A stretch of 37,334 nt of DNA from CAUZFZ01 sp963579025 (GTDB taxonomy: Bacteria; Planctomycetota; Planctomycetia; Planctomycetales; Planctomycetaceae): the NCBI GenBank assembly GCA_963579025.1, contig CAUZFZ010000109.1, forward strand, positions 1 through 37,334. The letters are read 5' to 3'. A program made the translations under genes and the position numbers. Positions 24,670 through 33,800 of this stretch are shown in pieces. Within the stretch, counting starts at the first letter, position 1. Each line of letters opens with the position of its first letter. Below the pieces are notes generated by a model. The model had not been told where the DNA came from. It did no database searches and worked only from the letters and a program-made list of their open reading frames with translations.

Positions 24670-27282
24670 CTACGGTGCATCTCGAGGTGGCTGTGAGGTC
24701 GCGGGTCTGCGAGTCGTGCCGGTTGCACGGGCCGACGGCGATCGTGGCACGGTTCGCTGTGGAAGGTTTCGGATGTTGACCGCGATCCCGTCGTTGCGGA
24801 TCGCCAGATTCAGAATTGTCGCCTCAGACATCTGCTCCGGCAGAAAGTGGATTGCACCGTCGCCGGTCAATCCAAGGAACCCGCCGCGTCGTGCTCCAAC
24901 CAGGTCGGGTGTCATGTCCTCAGCACTCAACGGCAGATCATCCGGTTTCGTCCAGATCACAGCGGACTTTGGCGAGGCCTCGACCACCAGCAGCGTATTG
25001 CTTGTTCCATCGGTAATTTCACGCATGCGCATCCCCGGGCGAATCGGATCGAACAATGTCCCCTTGCCAACGATCCCGACGTATGACGTCTTGCCGACCG
25101 TCATCTCGACTCCGGGTACTTTGAAGACGTTTGGTATCTGTTCGATAAGTGGTTTGTTGTGAGGACTGTCCCACGGCTCATTCATGCGAAACCGATCGAA
25201 CAGCTCCCGTTCGCCGAGGAACGGCAGGAGTTTGACACGCCAGCTCAACAATGGCTCACCGGCGTCATCCCGTACGGCTTCATCCGGAAACGTCTTGAAG
25301 GTGTCATGATGATTGTGCATCGCCAGCCCGATCTGCTTCAGCTTGTGCGTCGATTGCGTGCGTTGTGCCCGGACTGGCGAAAGAGCGTCCAGGGGACTCA
25401 TGCCGAACAGCGGGCTGCGACTACCCAGGGGGCCGATCGTGGCGAAAGCAAAAGGTGCCGCGACCGACCTCACGCCCAGCAATGACGCTGCCGCGGCAAG
25501 GCCCATTTCCGGACCGACAGGCAGCACTCGGCGGCTGATCAGCTCGACGCCATCATCACTCGGCACAACAGCGAACGACGCGCCGCTGACATACTGCTCA
25601 ATCGCTGACAGCGACGGCAGCAGCGAGATGTCCAGGTCCAGTCCCTGCTGCTGCAACTCGGCGAAGGCAACGTTGGTCAGCATCTGCACCAGCGGCCAGC
25701 CAAGTCGCAGGAGTCGTTTCGTGTCGTAATAGCCCAGCATCAGTGGCGGCTGGTCGCGTTCCAGGCCGTTCGCGATCACCGGATTGTCCGCGAGTGAATC
25801 TGTCTGACTCCGTCTGAGATATGCATTAATTCCCTGTGGAAACAGTGAGAGCACCAGCTCGTCATCGGTGACGCACCATGCGGGAGCCACCGGCACACGT
25901 TCACCGACCGCGTTCAGAAAGTAGACCTTGTGTCCGCCCAATTCGTACTCACCGACTGAGAGTGAACGAACGCCGCGGCGGCCGAGTTGTTCGATCAGAT
26001 CACGTTCGATCTGACGCGCGTTCTTCGCGATGATCGCGGCGACTTCTTTGACTTTCGCGTGATCCCGTAGACCGACGACAGCCGTCCAACCGATCATTAA
26101 CGACCCGCCTTCGGAAGGCGACTGGTACACACACCACGAGTCGTCCAGGGCTGCGAGTGCTTTGTGAACGTCGAACCCGACTTCGTCATGGAACTGCTCA
26201 AGTCCCGACTCGATGTCGGCGGCCGCGCGCGGGTCGAAGGTCTTGAGTAGCTTCGAAAACTGCTTCAACACAGTGGCCGCGTCGAGTCGGACTGCGAACG
26301 CCGCCGCTGCATCTGCCGGGATCGGCGACAGATCGGATGCTGCCAGCGGTTTCGCTCCCAGTGGCTCGAGTATTCCGGTCAGCTCACCGTCAACCTCCAG
26401 CCAGGTCCGTGTCACACAGCCTTCACCTTCCAGGCCGGTGACCGTCGTCAGTGACTGGGCGTTATGGATGCCCAGTTGCTGTAGAACGGCAAGGACCTGC
26501 GGCGCCGCTGGTCCAAGAAACTGCTTGACGTTCTCGATGATCCCGCTGACGTTGACGTGACTGATCATGGCCTGCCGTTCGACGGGCAAACGCTTCTGCA
26601 CGGCGGCGAGCCAGTCGGGTGTGGACTCACCCTCCAGGCGTTCCAGAATCTTTGTGTGTGTTCCTATCCCAACGGCTGCGATCAGGTAGCCGTCAAAGAC
26701 ACTCCACAAGACCGGCGGTACGCCGAGCGGCGTCGGCCATTGCCTCCATTCGCGGCCGTCAGCTTCGACGCTGGTGGGAGCTTCATCGGAACCGAGTGCG
26801 TGTTCCACAGCCTTGATGGCTGTCTGCAGTTCTTCCTCCAGACCGCGCACGTTCACCACCAGCCCGACTGGTGTGTCGAGACCGCGCTGATCCAGATTGA
26901 CCTGTCCAACAAAGAAGGCCGCGGGTCGTGTCGCCAGAGTTTTCAACAGCAGTGGCAGGTTCTTTGCGATCACCTGACCGCGATCACCTTGCCCCGCCCC
27001 CTCTTCGAGGGCTGCCGTAAGCCGCTGTTCGAGCCCTTCCAGCAGACGCCGCACTTCCGGATCGGCCAGCAACTGCTCGGTCCGATTGTCACTGTCAGCG
27101 GACGCGTCGGCTGTTCCCGCCCAGCTCAAGTAGAGAAGACAGTTGTCGGGAGCGACTCGTGACATGACGGGATCGAGCTCGCCCGGCGGCATCGCCAGAG
27201 GCAGGCTTCCCAGCCCTCCCCCGGACGTGATCAGCATCAATGCCCCCATCAACATGCTCAACGACATTGGCACGGCCGGCAT
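24670..27282 (-). CDS. DUF1559 domain protein with a large N-terminal DUF3352-like region
   Basis: 870 residues from ATG 27282, chosen because AGGAG lies 8 nt upstream; the frame runs 17 codons further. A hydrophobic segment, SLSMLMGALMLITSGGGLG, serves as signal or anchor. Residues about 35-600 are a long alpha/beta region (DNCLLYLSWAG, LLADPEVRRLLEGLEQRL, FAVRLDAATVLKQFSKLL) resembling DUF3352-type extracytoplasmic proteins. The C-terminal 230 residues carry the planctomycete DUF1559 signature: STHKLKQIGLAMHNHHDTFK, TFPDEAV, LLSWRVKLLPFLGERELFD, then ITDGTSNTLLVVEA and GDGAIHFL. Most DUF1559 proteins begin with a type IV pilin-like methylation helix; this one lacks it. The function is unknown; a cell-surface location is likely. 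A basic, proline-rich tail ends the chain. Confidence 0.8.
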   Translation of the reverse strand: MPAVPMSLSMLMGALMLITSGGGLGSLPLAMPPGELDPVMSRVAPDNCLLYLSWAGTADASADSDNRTEQLLADPEVRRLLEGLEQRLTAALEEGAGQGDRGQVIAKNLPLLLKTLATRPAAFFVGQVNLDQRGLDTPVGLVVNVRGLEEELQTAIKAVEHALGSDEAPTSVEADGREWRQWPTPLGVPPVLWSVFDGYLIAAVGIGTHTKILERLEGESTPDWLAAVQKRLPVERQAMISHVNVSGIIENVKQFLGPAAPQVLAVLQQLGIHNAQSLTTVTGLEGEGCVTRTWLEVDGELTGILEPLGAKPLAASDLSPIPADAAAAFAVRLDAATVLKQFSKLLKTFDPRAAADIESGLEQFHDEVGFDVHKALAALDDSWCVYQSPSEGGSLMIGWTAVVGLRDHAKVKEVAAIIAKNARQIERDLIEQLGRRGVRSLSVGEYELGGHKVYFLNAVGERVPVAPAWCVTDDELVLSLFPQGINAYLRRSQTDSLADNPVIANGLERDQPPLMLGYYDTKRLLRLGWPLVQMLTNVAFAELQQQGLDLDISLLPSLSAIEQYVSGASFAVVPSDDGVELISRRVLPVGPEMGLAAAASLLGVRSVAAPFAFATIGPLGSRSPLFGMSPLDALSPVRAQRTQSTHKLKQIGLAMHNHHDTFKTFPDEAVRDDAGEPLLSWRVKLLPFLGERELFDRFRMNEPWDSPHNKPLIEQIPNVFKVPGVEMTVGKTSYVGIVGKGTLFDPIRPGMRMREITDGTSNTLLVVEASPKSAVIWTKPDDLPLSAEDMTPDLVGARRGGFLGLTGDGAIHFLPEQMSEATILNLAIRNDGIAVNIRNLPQRTVPRSPSARATGTTRRPATSQPPRDAP

Positions 27283-27338
27283 GTTTTCTTCTCCTGGTAT
27301 TGAATCCGTTGTGTGGTTACGAGAACTCGTCAACCAGT

Positions 27339-27371
27339 CAAAAAGCCCGGCTTCACGATAAAGCCGGGCTT
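27339..27371 (-). terminator. Rho-independent terminator of the di-haem oxidoreductase gene
   Basis: A perfect 11-bp stem, AAGCCCGGCTT against AAGCCGGGCTT, encloses a 7-nt loop. Read on the minus strand, it is followed by TTTTTGACT. It starts 28 bp after the stop codon of the gene ending at 27399, the classic intrinsic terminator arrangement. Confidence 0.9.
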
Positions 27372-27398
27372 CAGTTTCAGATGCCGTTACAGGCGGGA

Positions 27399-29357
27399 CT
27401 ACCTGGCGAGCTGAGCAACCTGCTGCTGTGGAGCACTCAGCGTTTTCAGGAAGCTGATCAGCTTAAATCGTTCCTGCGGAGTGAGCGAGAAGTAGGCCTG
27501 CGTGATGTGCTCGGATTCTCCGCCGTGCATGGCGATGGCCTGCTCCAGAGTTTCGGCCCGCCCGTCATGCAGATATGGAGCGGAGTCGCGGACACCCCAC
27601 AGTGGCGGAGTCCGCCATTCCAGACGTGTGGCGCCGATGATCTTCTGCGGGCGCCCTTGCAAACCAGGTTGCCGCACATTCACCAGGTCCAAAAGCGGCA
27701 CGGGTTGCTGCACATTCACCAGGTCCTCAAGTGGCACCTGCTCTGGCGACGTGTCTGGCAGAAAGACACCGTAACTACCGGTATCGCCCAGCAACGGGCC
27801 CAGATCGTGCAACAGCAGATCGCTGAAGATGCCCGCGACTTCGCCGACATTCTCAGCATGACATTTGGCACAGCCGACTGAGGCAAACAGGCGATGACCG
27901 TCAGCAATCCACTCAGCCGCTTCCTTGTCCAATGGCACCTGTTGGGTCGGTGCCGGAAGGTCAGAGATGTACTGAATCAGGGCGTTGCATTCGGCCTGAT
28001 TCAGATCGAGCCCGGCGACTTCATAGTCTGGCTTCTGCGGGACACCAGCCTGCGGGTGATCCGGAACATTCAGTCCGACCTCGACAGCACATGCGGTCAT
28101 GACAAATTCGCCCAGCGATGCTGTTTGAGCTTTCCAGCCAAAGCGACCGGCAGACCCGTCTTTGAGACGCGCCACTCGACCCGTGACTTTCGGATCCGAC
28201 TTCGTGCGATCTGCCTGCTGCTTTTCCAGTTCCTCAAGCAACGAAACTGGAACGGCATCAATCAGCCCAGCTCCAAACAGTGCCGTCGTGTTTCGCTGAG
28301 ATCGCGTGATGGCAAAGCTTCCGTGCTGGAACGATGAGTTGGCATTGATCCCGCGCGATCGACTGATCTGAATCTGATTGCGTACCTGTTGCATCTCCGC
28401 CATCGCCTCGGATCGAGACCGGCTCGAGGGGACGGGCCCGGAAAGTACAGAGGGCACCGTGTTAACGAAGACCGGACCGCCGGGCACGAACCCACCGCGA
28501 CTGGAACCCATGCCACTCAGTCGTCCTCGCCATGCATCGTACCCGATGACAGTCGCGCCCTTGTGCAGCACGACACTCGGCGAGAAGGCAAAGCCCGGGT
28601 GCAGTTGATTCAGTTGCTTGCGATCCAGGGCCAGTTGCCGACGATGTTGGTCAGCTCGCTCTTTCGCGGCAGCGAGAGCCTGTTCAGCATTCGGTGGCTC
28701 TACAACGGGTCTGGGTGGCTGCGTGCCTTGCACTGTCGAGACCGCCTGAGCAGTTCCCGGCGGCAGGGTCGGGGGTTGAGCCCGGAAGGGCGACTGGACT
28801 TGCTGGAACGGATCAACCGGGAATCCCGGAAGACTCGGCACTGGCTGAGACTGGATCGTCGGTTGAGATTGCCGCGGCTGGGACGGTACCGGTCGCGAAG
28901 GGACCGCCTGTGGAGTCTGCACCGGCACATCGACGTTGCCGAAGATGCTGCGAAATACCTGTTGCGGCAGTGTGGGCTGAATGACGGCCGCCGGTGGCAG
29001 ACTGGGCGTCCGGACAGCCTGCTGCCCACGCTGCTGCATCTGCTGCTGGATCAGCCGATTGTTGAACGCCGTGACGATGTCGACATTCTTACTGGCAGGA
29101 CCCGCTCCGCCGACACCACCCTGGTTATGACACGCGACGCAGGAGCTGTCGTTAAACATTGGCCCCAGGCCGTCACCACCATGCGATCGCGGGTCGTTTG
29201 GCAGCCATTCGCGAGAGAACAGCTCGCTGCCGTCGACGGCCTGAGCCACGGCCTTTGGTTCGGCGGCGGTCGTGGCCTTGTCTTTGGCGAACGACGAGTG
29301 GTGCAGGACCGCCAGACTGGCCCCGATCAGGACACATGAAATACTGGAACTGCGCAT
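27399..29357 (-). CDS. Di-haem oxidoreductase (DUF1111 / thiol oxidoreductase-like)
   Basis: 652 residues. The signal peptide is followed by AKDKATTAAEP. Haem site one is CVACH at 73, within DGLGPMFNDSSCVACHNQGG, the hallmark of the DUF1111 di-haem family; haem site two is CAKCH at 496. Between them lies a long proline/glutamine-rich, low-complexity stretch (about 105-230), then GYDAWRGRLSGMGSSRGGF and FGAGLIDAVP. After haem two come RTPPLWGVRDSAPYLHDGRA, the conserved end motif, and EQAIAMHGGE. Distantly related to cytochrome c peroxidases, its physiological substrate is unknown; it is probably periplasmic or surface-bound. A 36-bp tandem duplication after haem two adds 12 residues. Transcription ends at the terminator at 27339-27371. 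Confidence 0.85.
   Translation of the reverse strand: MRSSSISCVLIGASLAVLHHSSFAKDKATTAAEPKAVAQAVDGSELFSREWLPNDPRSHGGDGLGPMFNDSSCVACHNQGGVGGAGPASKNVDIVTAFNNRLIQQQMQQRGQQAVRTPSLPPAAVIQPTLPQQVFRSIFGNVDVPVQTPQAVPSRPVPSQPRQSQPTIQSQPVPSLPGFPVDPFQQVQSPFRAQPPTLPPGTAQAVSTVQGTQPPRPVVEPPNAEQALAAAKERADQHRRQLALDRKQLNQLHPGFAFSPSVVLHKGATVIGYDAWRGRLSGMGSSRGGFVPGGPVFVNTVPSVLSGPVPSSRSRSEAMAEMQQVRNQIQISRSRGINANSSFQHGSFAITRSQRNTTALFGAGLIDAVPVSLLEELEKQQADRTKSDPKVTGRVARLKDGSAGRFGWKAQTASLGEFVMTACAVEVGLNVPDHPQAGVPQKPDYEVAGLDLNQAECNALIQYISDLPAPTQQVPLDKEAAEWIADGHRLFASVGCAKCHAENVGEVAGIFSDLLLHDLGPLLGDTGSYGVFLPDTSPEQVPLEDLVNVQQPVPLLDLVNVRQPGLQGRPQKIIGATRLEWRTPPLWGVRDSAPYLHDGRAETLEQAIAMHGGESEHITQAYFSLTPQERFKLISFLKTLSAPQQQVAQLAR
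27669..27740. repeat. 36-bp tandem duplication in the di-haem oxidoreductase gene
   Basis: Two copies, 27669-27704 and 27705-27740, share GCACATTCACCAGGTCC and flanking bases. They encode the pair VPLEDLVNVQQP and VPLLDLVNVRQP, in frame. The insertion lies between haem two and the RTPPLWG motif, where a surface loop is expected. Confidence 0.8.
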
Positions 29358-29468
29358 GGCTCCGCTCTCTGGATTGAGGTAATGAAATTCGATTCAGCTC
29401 CGCTGAACGAGCCGAGAATAACAGAGCGTCAGCCTGTGCCCATATGAAAATTCGGCGTTGGCGTGCGA

Positions 29469-30731
29469 CTACCGGGGAAAGCGGTTTCCAGTCGCCGTCA
29501 CTCGATTCGAAACGACTTCAGAATCGTCGCTCCGGAGTCGGCTCAGCGAGCGTTTCTCAACATACACGGTCAAGGGCCAACCTTCACGTCCCCCAACCAC
29601 CGCAAGCAACGTGCGACCGATCGATTTCGTTTCACCGACCGTCGCTGTTCGTAAGTCCCGACTGATTTCCACATTCCAGCCACCCCTGCCATCGGGACCT
29701 TCGGCGACCAGAAAATATCGACGGCCGGAGTCAAGCTGCCCCTGCAGGACAAGGTCAACGCTGAACGAAGTCGGGCCCGGACCATTGTCGATTTTCGCGT
29801 TCGCCAGCGCCAACAGTTTTCCCTCCGCGTCGGTTCCCGCAATCTCCTGCACTGATGGAGGCCGCGTTGCCGCAGTCGTCTTCCCCACTTCGGCTTCACC
29901 GGAGACCTTCTCCCATTTCTTGTGCCCGATGCTGTATCCGACAAAGGCTCGTGTCTTGCCGATCATTGTGGAGAACGTCGGGTCGACATCGAACTTGATC
30001 GTGCCCGAGTCGGACAGCGTGAATTCGTCGTACGCGATATAGCGTTCCATCATGCCGCCTGCCGACGACTGACCCACATACAGAATGTATTTCCTGGACG
30101 GATTCGGCTGGCCTTCAGCGATGCGGTAATCGATCGAGATCGTCTTGCCAAATGCTCCCACACTGCGGGTTAGCTTCAGGTTGGAAAGCACAACCCACAG
30201 ATCATCTTTGGCATTCGCACCACCCGGATTGACCCCTCCTGAATTCGTGCCAACGGGCATCGCACCAGGAACATCGACGGGCCGTGTTCCGGGCAACGCG
30301 GCGGGAGGCTGACCCGGCGGCACGGGTACATCAATACCCAGCGGGTTTTCGGCGATCTCCCGAGCGATGTCGGCTGGATCCGGCGGGCCATCACCTCCGA
30401 ACTGCATGACTGCGACCGCGACACCTGCAATCACGGCGAGTGCAGCGATTCCACCAGCGATCCCGATCAGCATCGCCGGATTCGGGCTCGATTGTTGCTT
30501 GCGCTTCCGACTACCCCCACCAGATGGACGACGCTGAGGTCGAGCGGGGGGATCGTCCTCGTCGTCCTCGTACGAATCCTCGTAGTCGTCCTCATCTTCG
30601 TAGTCGTCGTACACATCGTCCGGCTCGGGAACGTCCACGGGGTCGCCACAGTCCGGGCACTTGACACGTCGGCCCGCAGCCGAGTCCTTCAGCTTCAACA
30701 AACGGCCGCAGTCGCATCGCAGACTGATCAT
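29469..30731 (-). CDS. Zinc-ribbon, acidic linker, single-TM protein of unknown function
   Basis: 420 residues from ATG 30731, chosen because the zinc ribbon starts there and GGGAAG lies about 6 nt upstream. Cys6, Cys8, Cys25 and Cys28 (RCDCGRLLKLKDSAAGRRVK, then CPDCG) form a zinc ribbon of a type common at planctomycete N-termini. Residues 35-65 are almost entirely Asp, Glu and Tyr (YDDYEDEDDYEDSYEDDED), followed by a basic PQRRPSGGGSRKRKQQ. One membrane helix follows (MLIGIAGGIAALAVIAGVAV), then a proline-rich linker and two beta-rich repeats, each with a stretch such as RKYILYVGQSSAGG or RRYFLVAEGPDGRGG. The expected topology is zinc ribbon inside and beta domains outside. I do not recognise a function. 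The neighbouring genes share the strand but have no obvious link. Confidence 0.75.
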   Translation of the reverse strand: MISLRCDCGRLLKLKDSAAGRRVKCPDCGDPVDVPEPDDVYDDYEDEDDYEDSYEDDEDDPPARPQRRPSGGGSRKRKQQSSPNPAMLIGIAGGIAALAVIAGVAVAVMQFGGDGPPDPADIAREIAENPLGIDVPVPPGQPPAALPGTRPVDVPGAMPVGTNSGGVNPGGANAKDDLWVVLSNLKLTRSVGAFGKTISIDYRIAEGQPNPSRKYILYVGQSSAGGMMERYIAYDEFTLSDSGTIKFDVDPTFSTMIGKTRAFVGYSIGHKKWEKVSGEAEVGKTTAATRPPSVQEIAGTDAEGKLLALANAKIDNGPGPTSFSVDLVLQGQLDSGRRYFLVAEGPDGRGGWNVEISRDLRTATVGETKSIGRTLLAVVGGREGWPLTVYVEKRSLSRLRSDDSEVVSNRVTATGNRFPR

Positions 30732-30855
30732 GGTTCTTCCCGCCAGAATTTGTGATCCACGGATTTTTGCACGCGCATCGTCCAACGCAACTCAGACGAA
30801 GAATCGCACGCCGTGTTCCCAAAAACCGCAGTCGGAATTTCGTCGCAGGGCCTCG

Positions 30856-33800
30856 CTAAACGGCTCCTGCGGTCACCGGCTCGACTGGCGTCTCCACGTG
30901 ATTCTCATGCTCTTCCGGTTCTTCGATCAGCCGCACCTCAGTTCGACCAGCGTTGACCACGCGTTCGGCTGACCCCAGGCCGAACATCCAGAACAAGGCG
31001 GGGTGGACAAAGAAGTCCAGCAGTGTGGAGCTGATTAATCCGCCCATGATGACGGTCGCAACGGGATACAGGATCTCTTTGCCGGGCTCGCCAGCCGCCA
31101 GCACGAGCGGCACCAGGCCAATGCCTGATGTGAGGGCGGTCATCAGAACAGGAGCCAGTCGTTCCAGACCGGCTCGCACGATCATATCTTTCGTCCAGCT
31201 TTCGCCTTCGTGCCGGACCAGATGCAGATAGTGGTTCAATAGCAGGATTCCGTTGCGCGAGGCGATGCCAGCCAGTGAGACAAAGCCCACCATGCTGGCC
31301 ACCGTCAATGTCTGGCCGGTCCAGACGAGAGCCGCCACGGAACCAATAAACGCCATCGGCAGCGCGGCCATGACCTGCAGCGACAGGTTGACCGAACGGA
31401 ACATCGTGAACAGCACCAGAAACACACCGATCATCGACACAACAAACAGCACACTGATAACTCGTGAGGCCGATCGCTGACTTTCGAACTGGCCACCGAA
31501 CTCGACAAAGCTGCCCTCGCCGAGTGAAGCAACCACTGGAGCCACTGCCTTTTGAATGTCCTCGACAACATCGACCACACCGCGCTGCGATACGTTGCAC
31601 TGCAACACGATTCGCCGCCGGACACGTTCCCGGTTGATCGTGTTGGGACCACCGGACTCATAGATCTTTGCCACGGACTCCAGCGGGATGCGTCCGCCAT
31701 CCGGCAGGTCGATTGTCAGTCTTCGCAACAGCTCGATGTTCTCGCGGTGGCCTTCGTCCAGTCGTACCAGTAGATCGAACTGACGTTGCCCGATCAGAAC
31801 CTCAGACACAACGTGTCCGTTCATGGCCGTTTCAATGAACTCATTCACTGCGGCTGCGGTCAGTCCATGCAGGAGCAGTCGATCGCGGTCCAGTTCGATA
31901 CGCAGTTGCGGAATGATGACCTGCGGTTCAACCAGCAGGTCTTTGACGCCGGGCACCGGTCGAATAGCCGCCTCCATCTCTTTCGCTTTGCGACGCAAGA
32001 CGTCCAGATCGTCACCGTAAATCTTGATACCGATCTGCGCTTTCACTCCGGAGAGCATGTGTGAGATCAGGTGTTGAATGGGCTGCTCAACCGCGGTCAC
32101 GATGCCCGGAATCTCACTCATCGCATTGCGAATCTCGTCCAGCTGTTCCTCTCGAGTGCGCGGCGATTCCGGATTCAGTTCCACGATGTACTCGCTCATA
32201 TTGACGCCCTCGGCGTGCTCGTCGAGTTCCGCACGTCCTGTACGTCGCACAAACGAATTCACGTCGTCAATTTCGAGCAGCCGTTGTTCGACAGTCCGAT
32301 TGATCTCATTGGACGTCGTCAGCGACGTGCCCGGCGGCAGTATCACATTCAGTTGCACCGACCCTTCGTTGAACGGCGGCAGAAAATCCCGATCAAGATG
32401 AGCCGCAAAGACGGCAGCGATCACAACAGCGAAGGCAGTCGCCAGCAGATTGAATCGAGGAAACGCCAGGCTGAAACGAATCACGCGTCCGCCGACGAAC
32501 TTTAAGAGGCGGAGAAACGGAGGATCGGATGGGGGTGAGGGCTGAGGGTTGCGGGCTGAGAGCGGAGGGCTGAGAGCGGATGACTCAACTCGGGACCGTT
32601 CACCGTCTGCATGAGGCTCTGAGCCCTCCGTCCTCCGCCCTCCGCGTGCAAGCAGCCAGTAGGACAGCACGGGCGTGACGGTCAGCGATACCAGCAGAGA
32701 CGACAGGATCGAGACGATGTAGGCGATGCCCAGCGGAGCAAAAACGCGACCTGCCATGCCGGTGAGTGCGAACAAAGGCAAGAAGACCAGAATCACAATC
32801 ATCGTGCCGAACACGATCGAGTTGCGAATTTCGACGCTCGCCTGAAACACTACCAGTAACGACGGTTTCGGATGACTCCGGAGTCGGTTTTCCTTCAGCC
32901 GGCGAAATATGTTTTCCACATCGACGATGGCATCGTCGACCAGTTCACCGATCGCGACCGCCAAGCCACCCAGTGTCATCGTGTTGATCGACAGGCCAAA
33001 GAACGTAAACACGACCGCCGTCATGACCAGCGACAGAGGGATCGCCGTCAACGTGATGAACGTCGTTCGCACATTCATCAGGAACAGAAACAGAATGACA
33101 ACGACAAGGAAGCCGCCATCACGCAACGCTTCAATGACGTTTTCGATCGCACGATCGATGAACGATTTCTGCGAATACACCGGAGCAATTCGGATGTCAT
33201 CGGGAAGTGATTCCTTTATCTCTTCAATGGCTGCCAGAACGTTGTCAGTGATTTCCCGCGTATCAGCACCGGGTTGTTTGTTGATTGTCAGCACGACAGC
33301 AGGCCCGCCGGAGAAGCGGAGATTCGACGGCTCTCCGGCCTCTGCCGGTTCGCGCACCCAGGCCGCGCTGTCGCCGCGTTTCACTTGAGGTCGTTCTTCA
33401 ACACGTGCGATCTGCCCGAGTGCCACCTGACGTCCGGCACGTCGAGTCACAACGACCTTCTTCAGGTCGTCGACCGACTGGATACGTCCCAGCGCGCGGA
33501 CGAGTAATTCGTTGGGACCCTGTTCATCCAGATATCCCCCCGTTGCGTTTTCATTGCTTTCCACAACGGCCTGTTCGACCTGATGCAAAGTCACTCCATA
33601 GCGCAGCATCAGCTCCGGATCGACAAGCACCTGGAACTGCTTCCGCCCGCCACCCATGGTGAAGACCTGAGAAACACCAGGGATGGTGAGTAGCCTCTGC
33701 CGAATTACCCAGTCGGCAATTGTCCGCAGTTCCATGTCAGCTGTGTCTGCGGAGGGCGGACGGCGGACGGCGGACGGCTTCAATGCTGTCGGCCCTCCGC

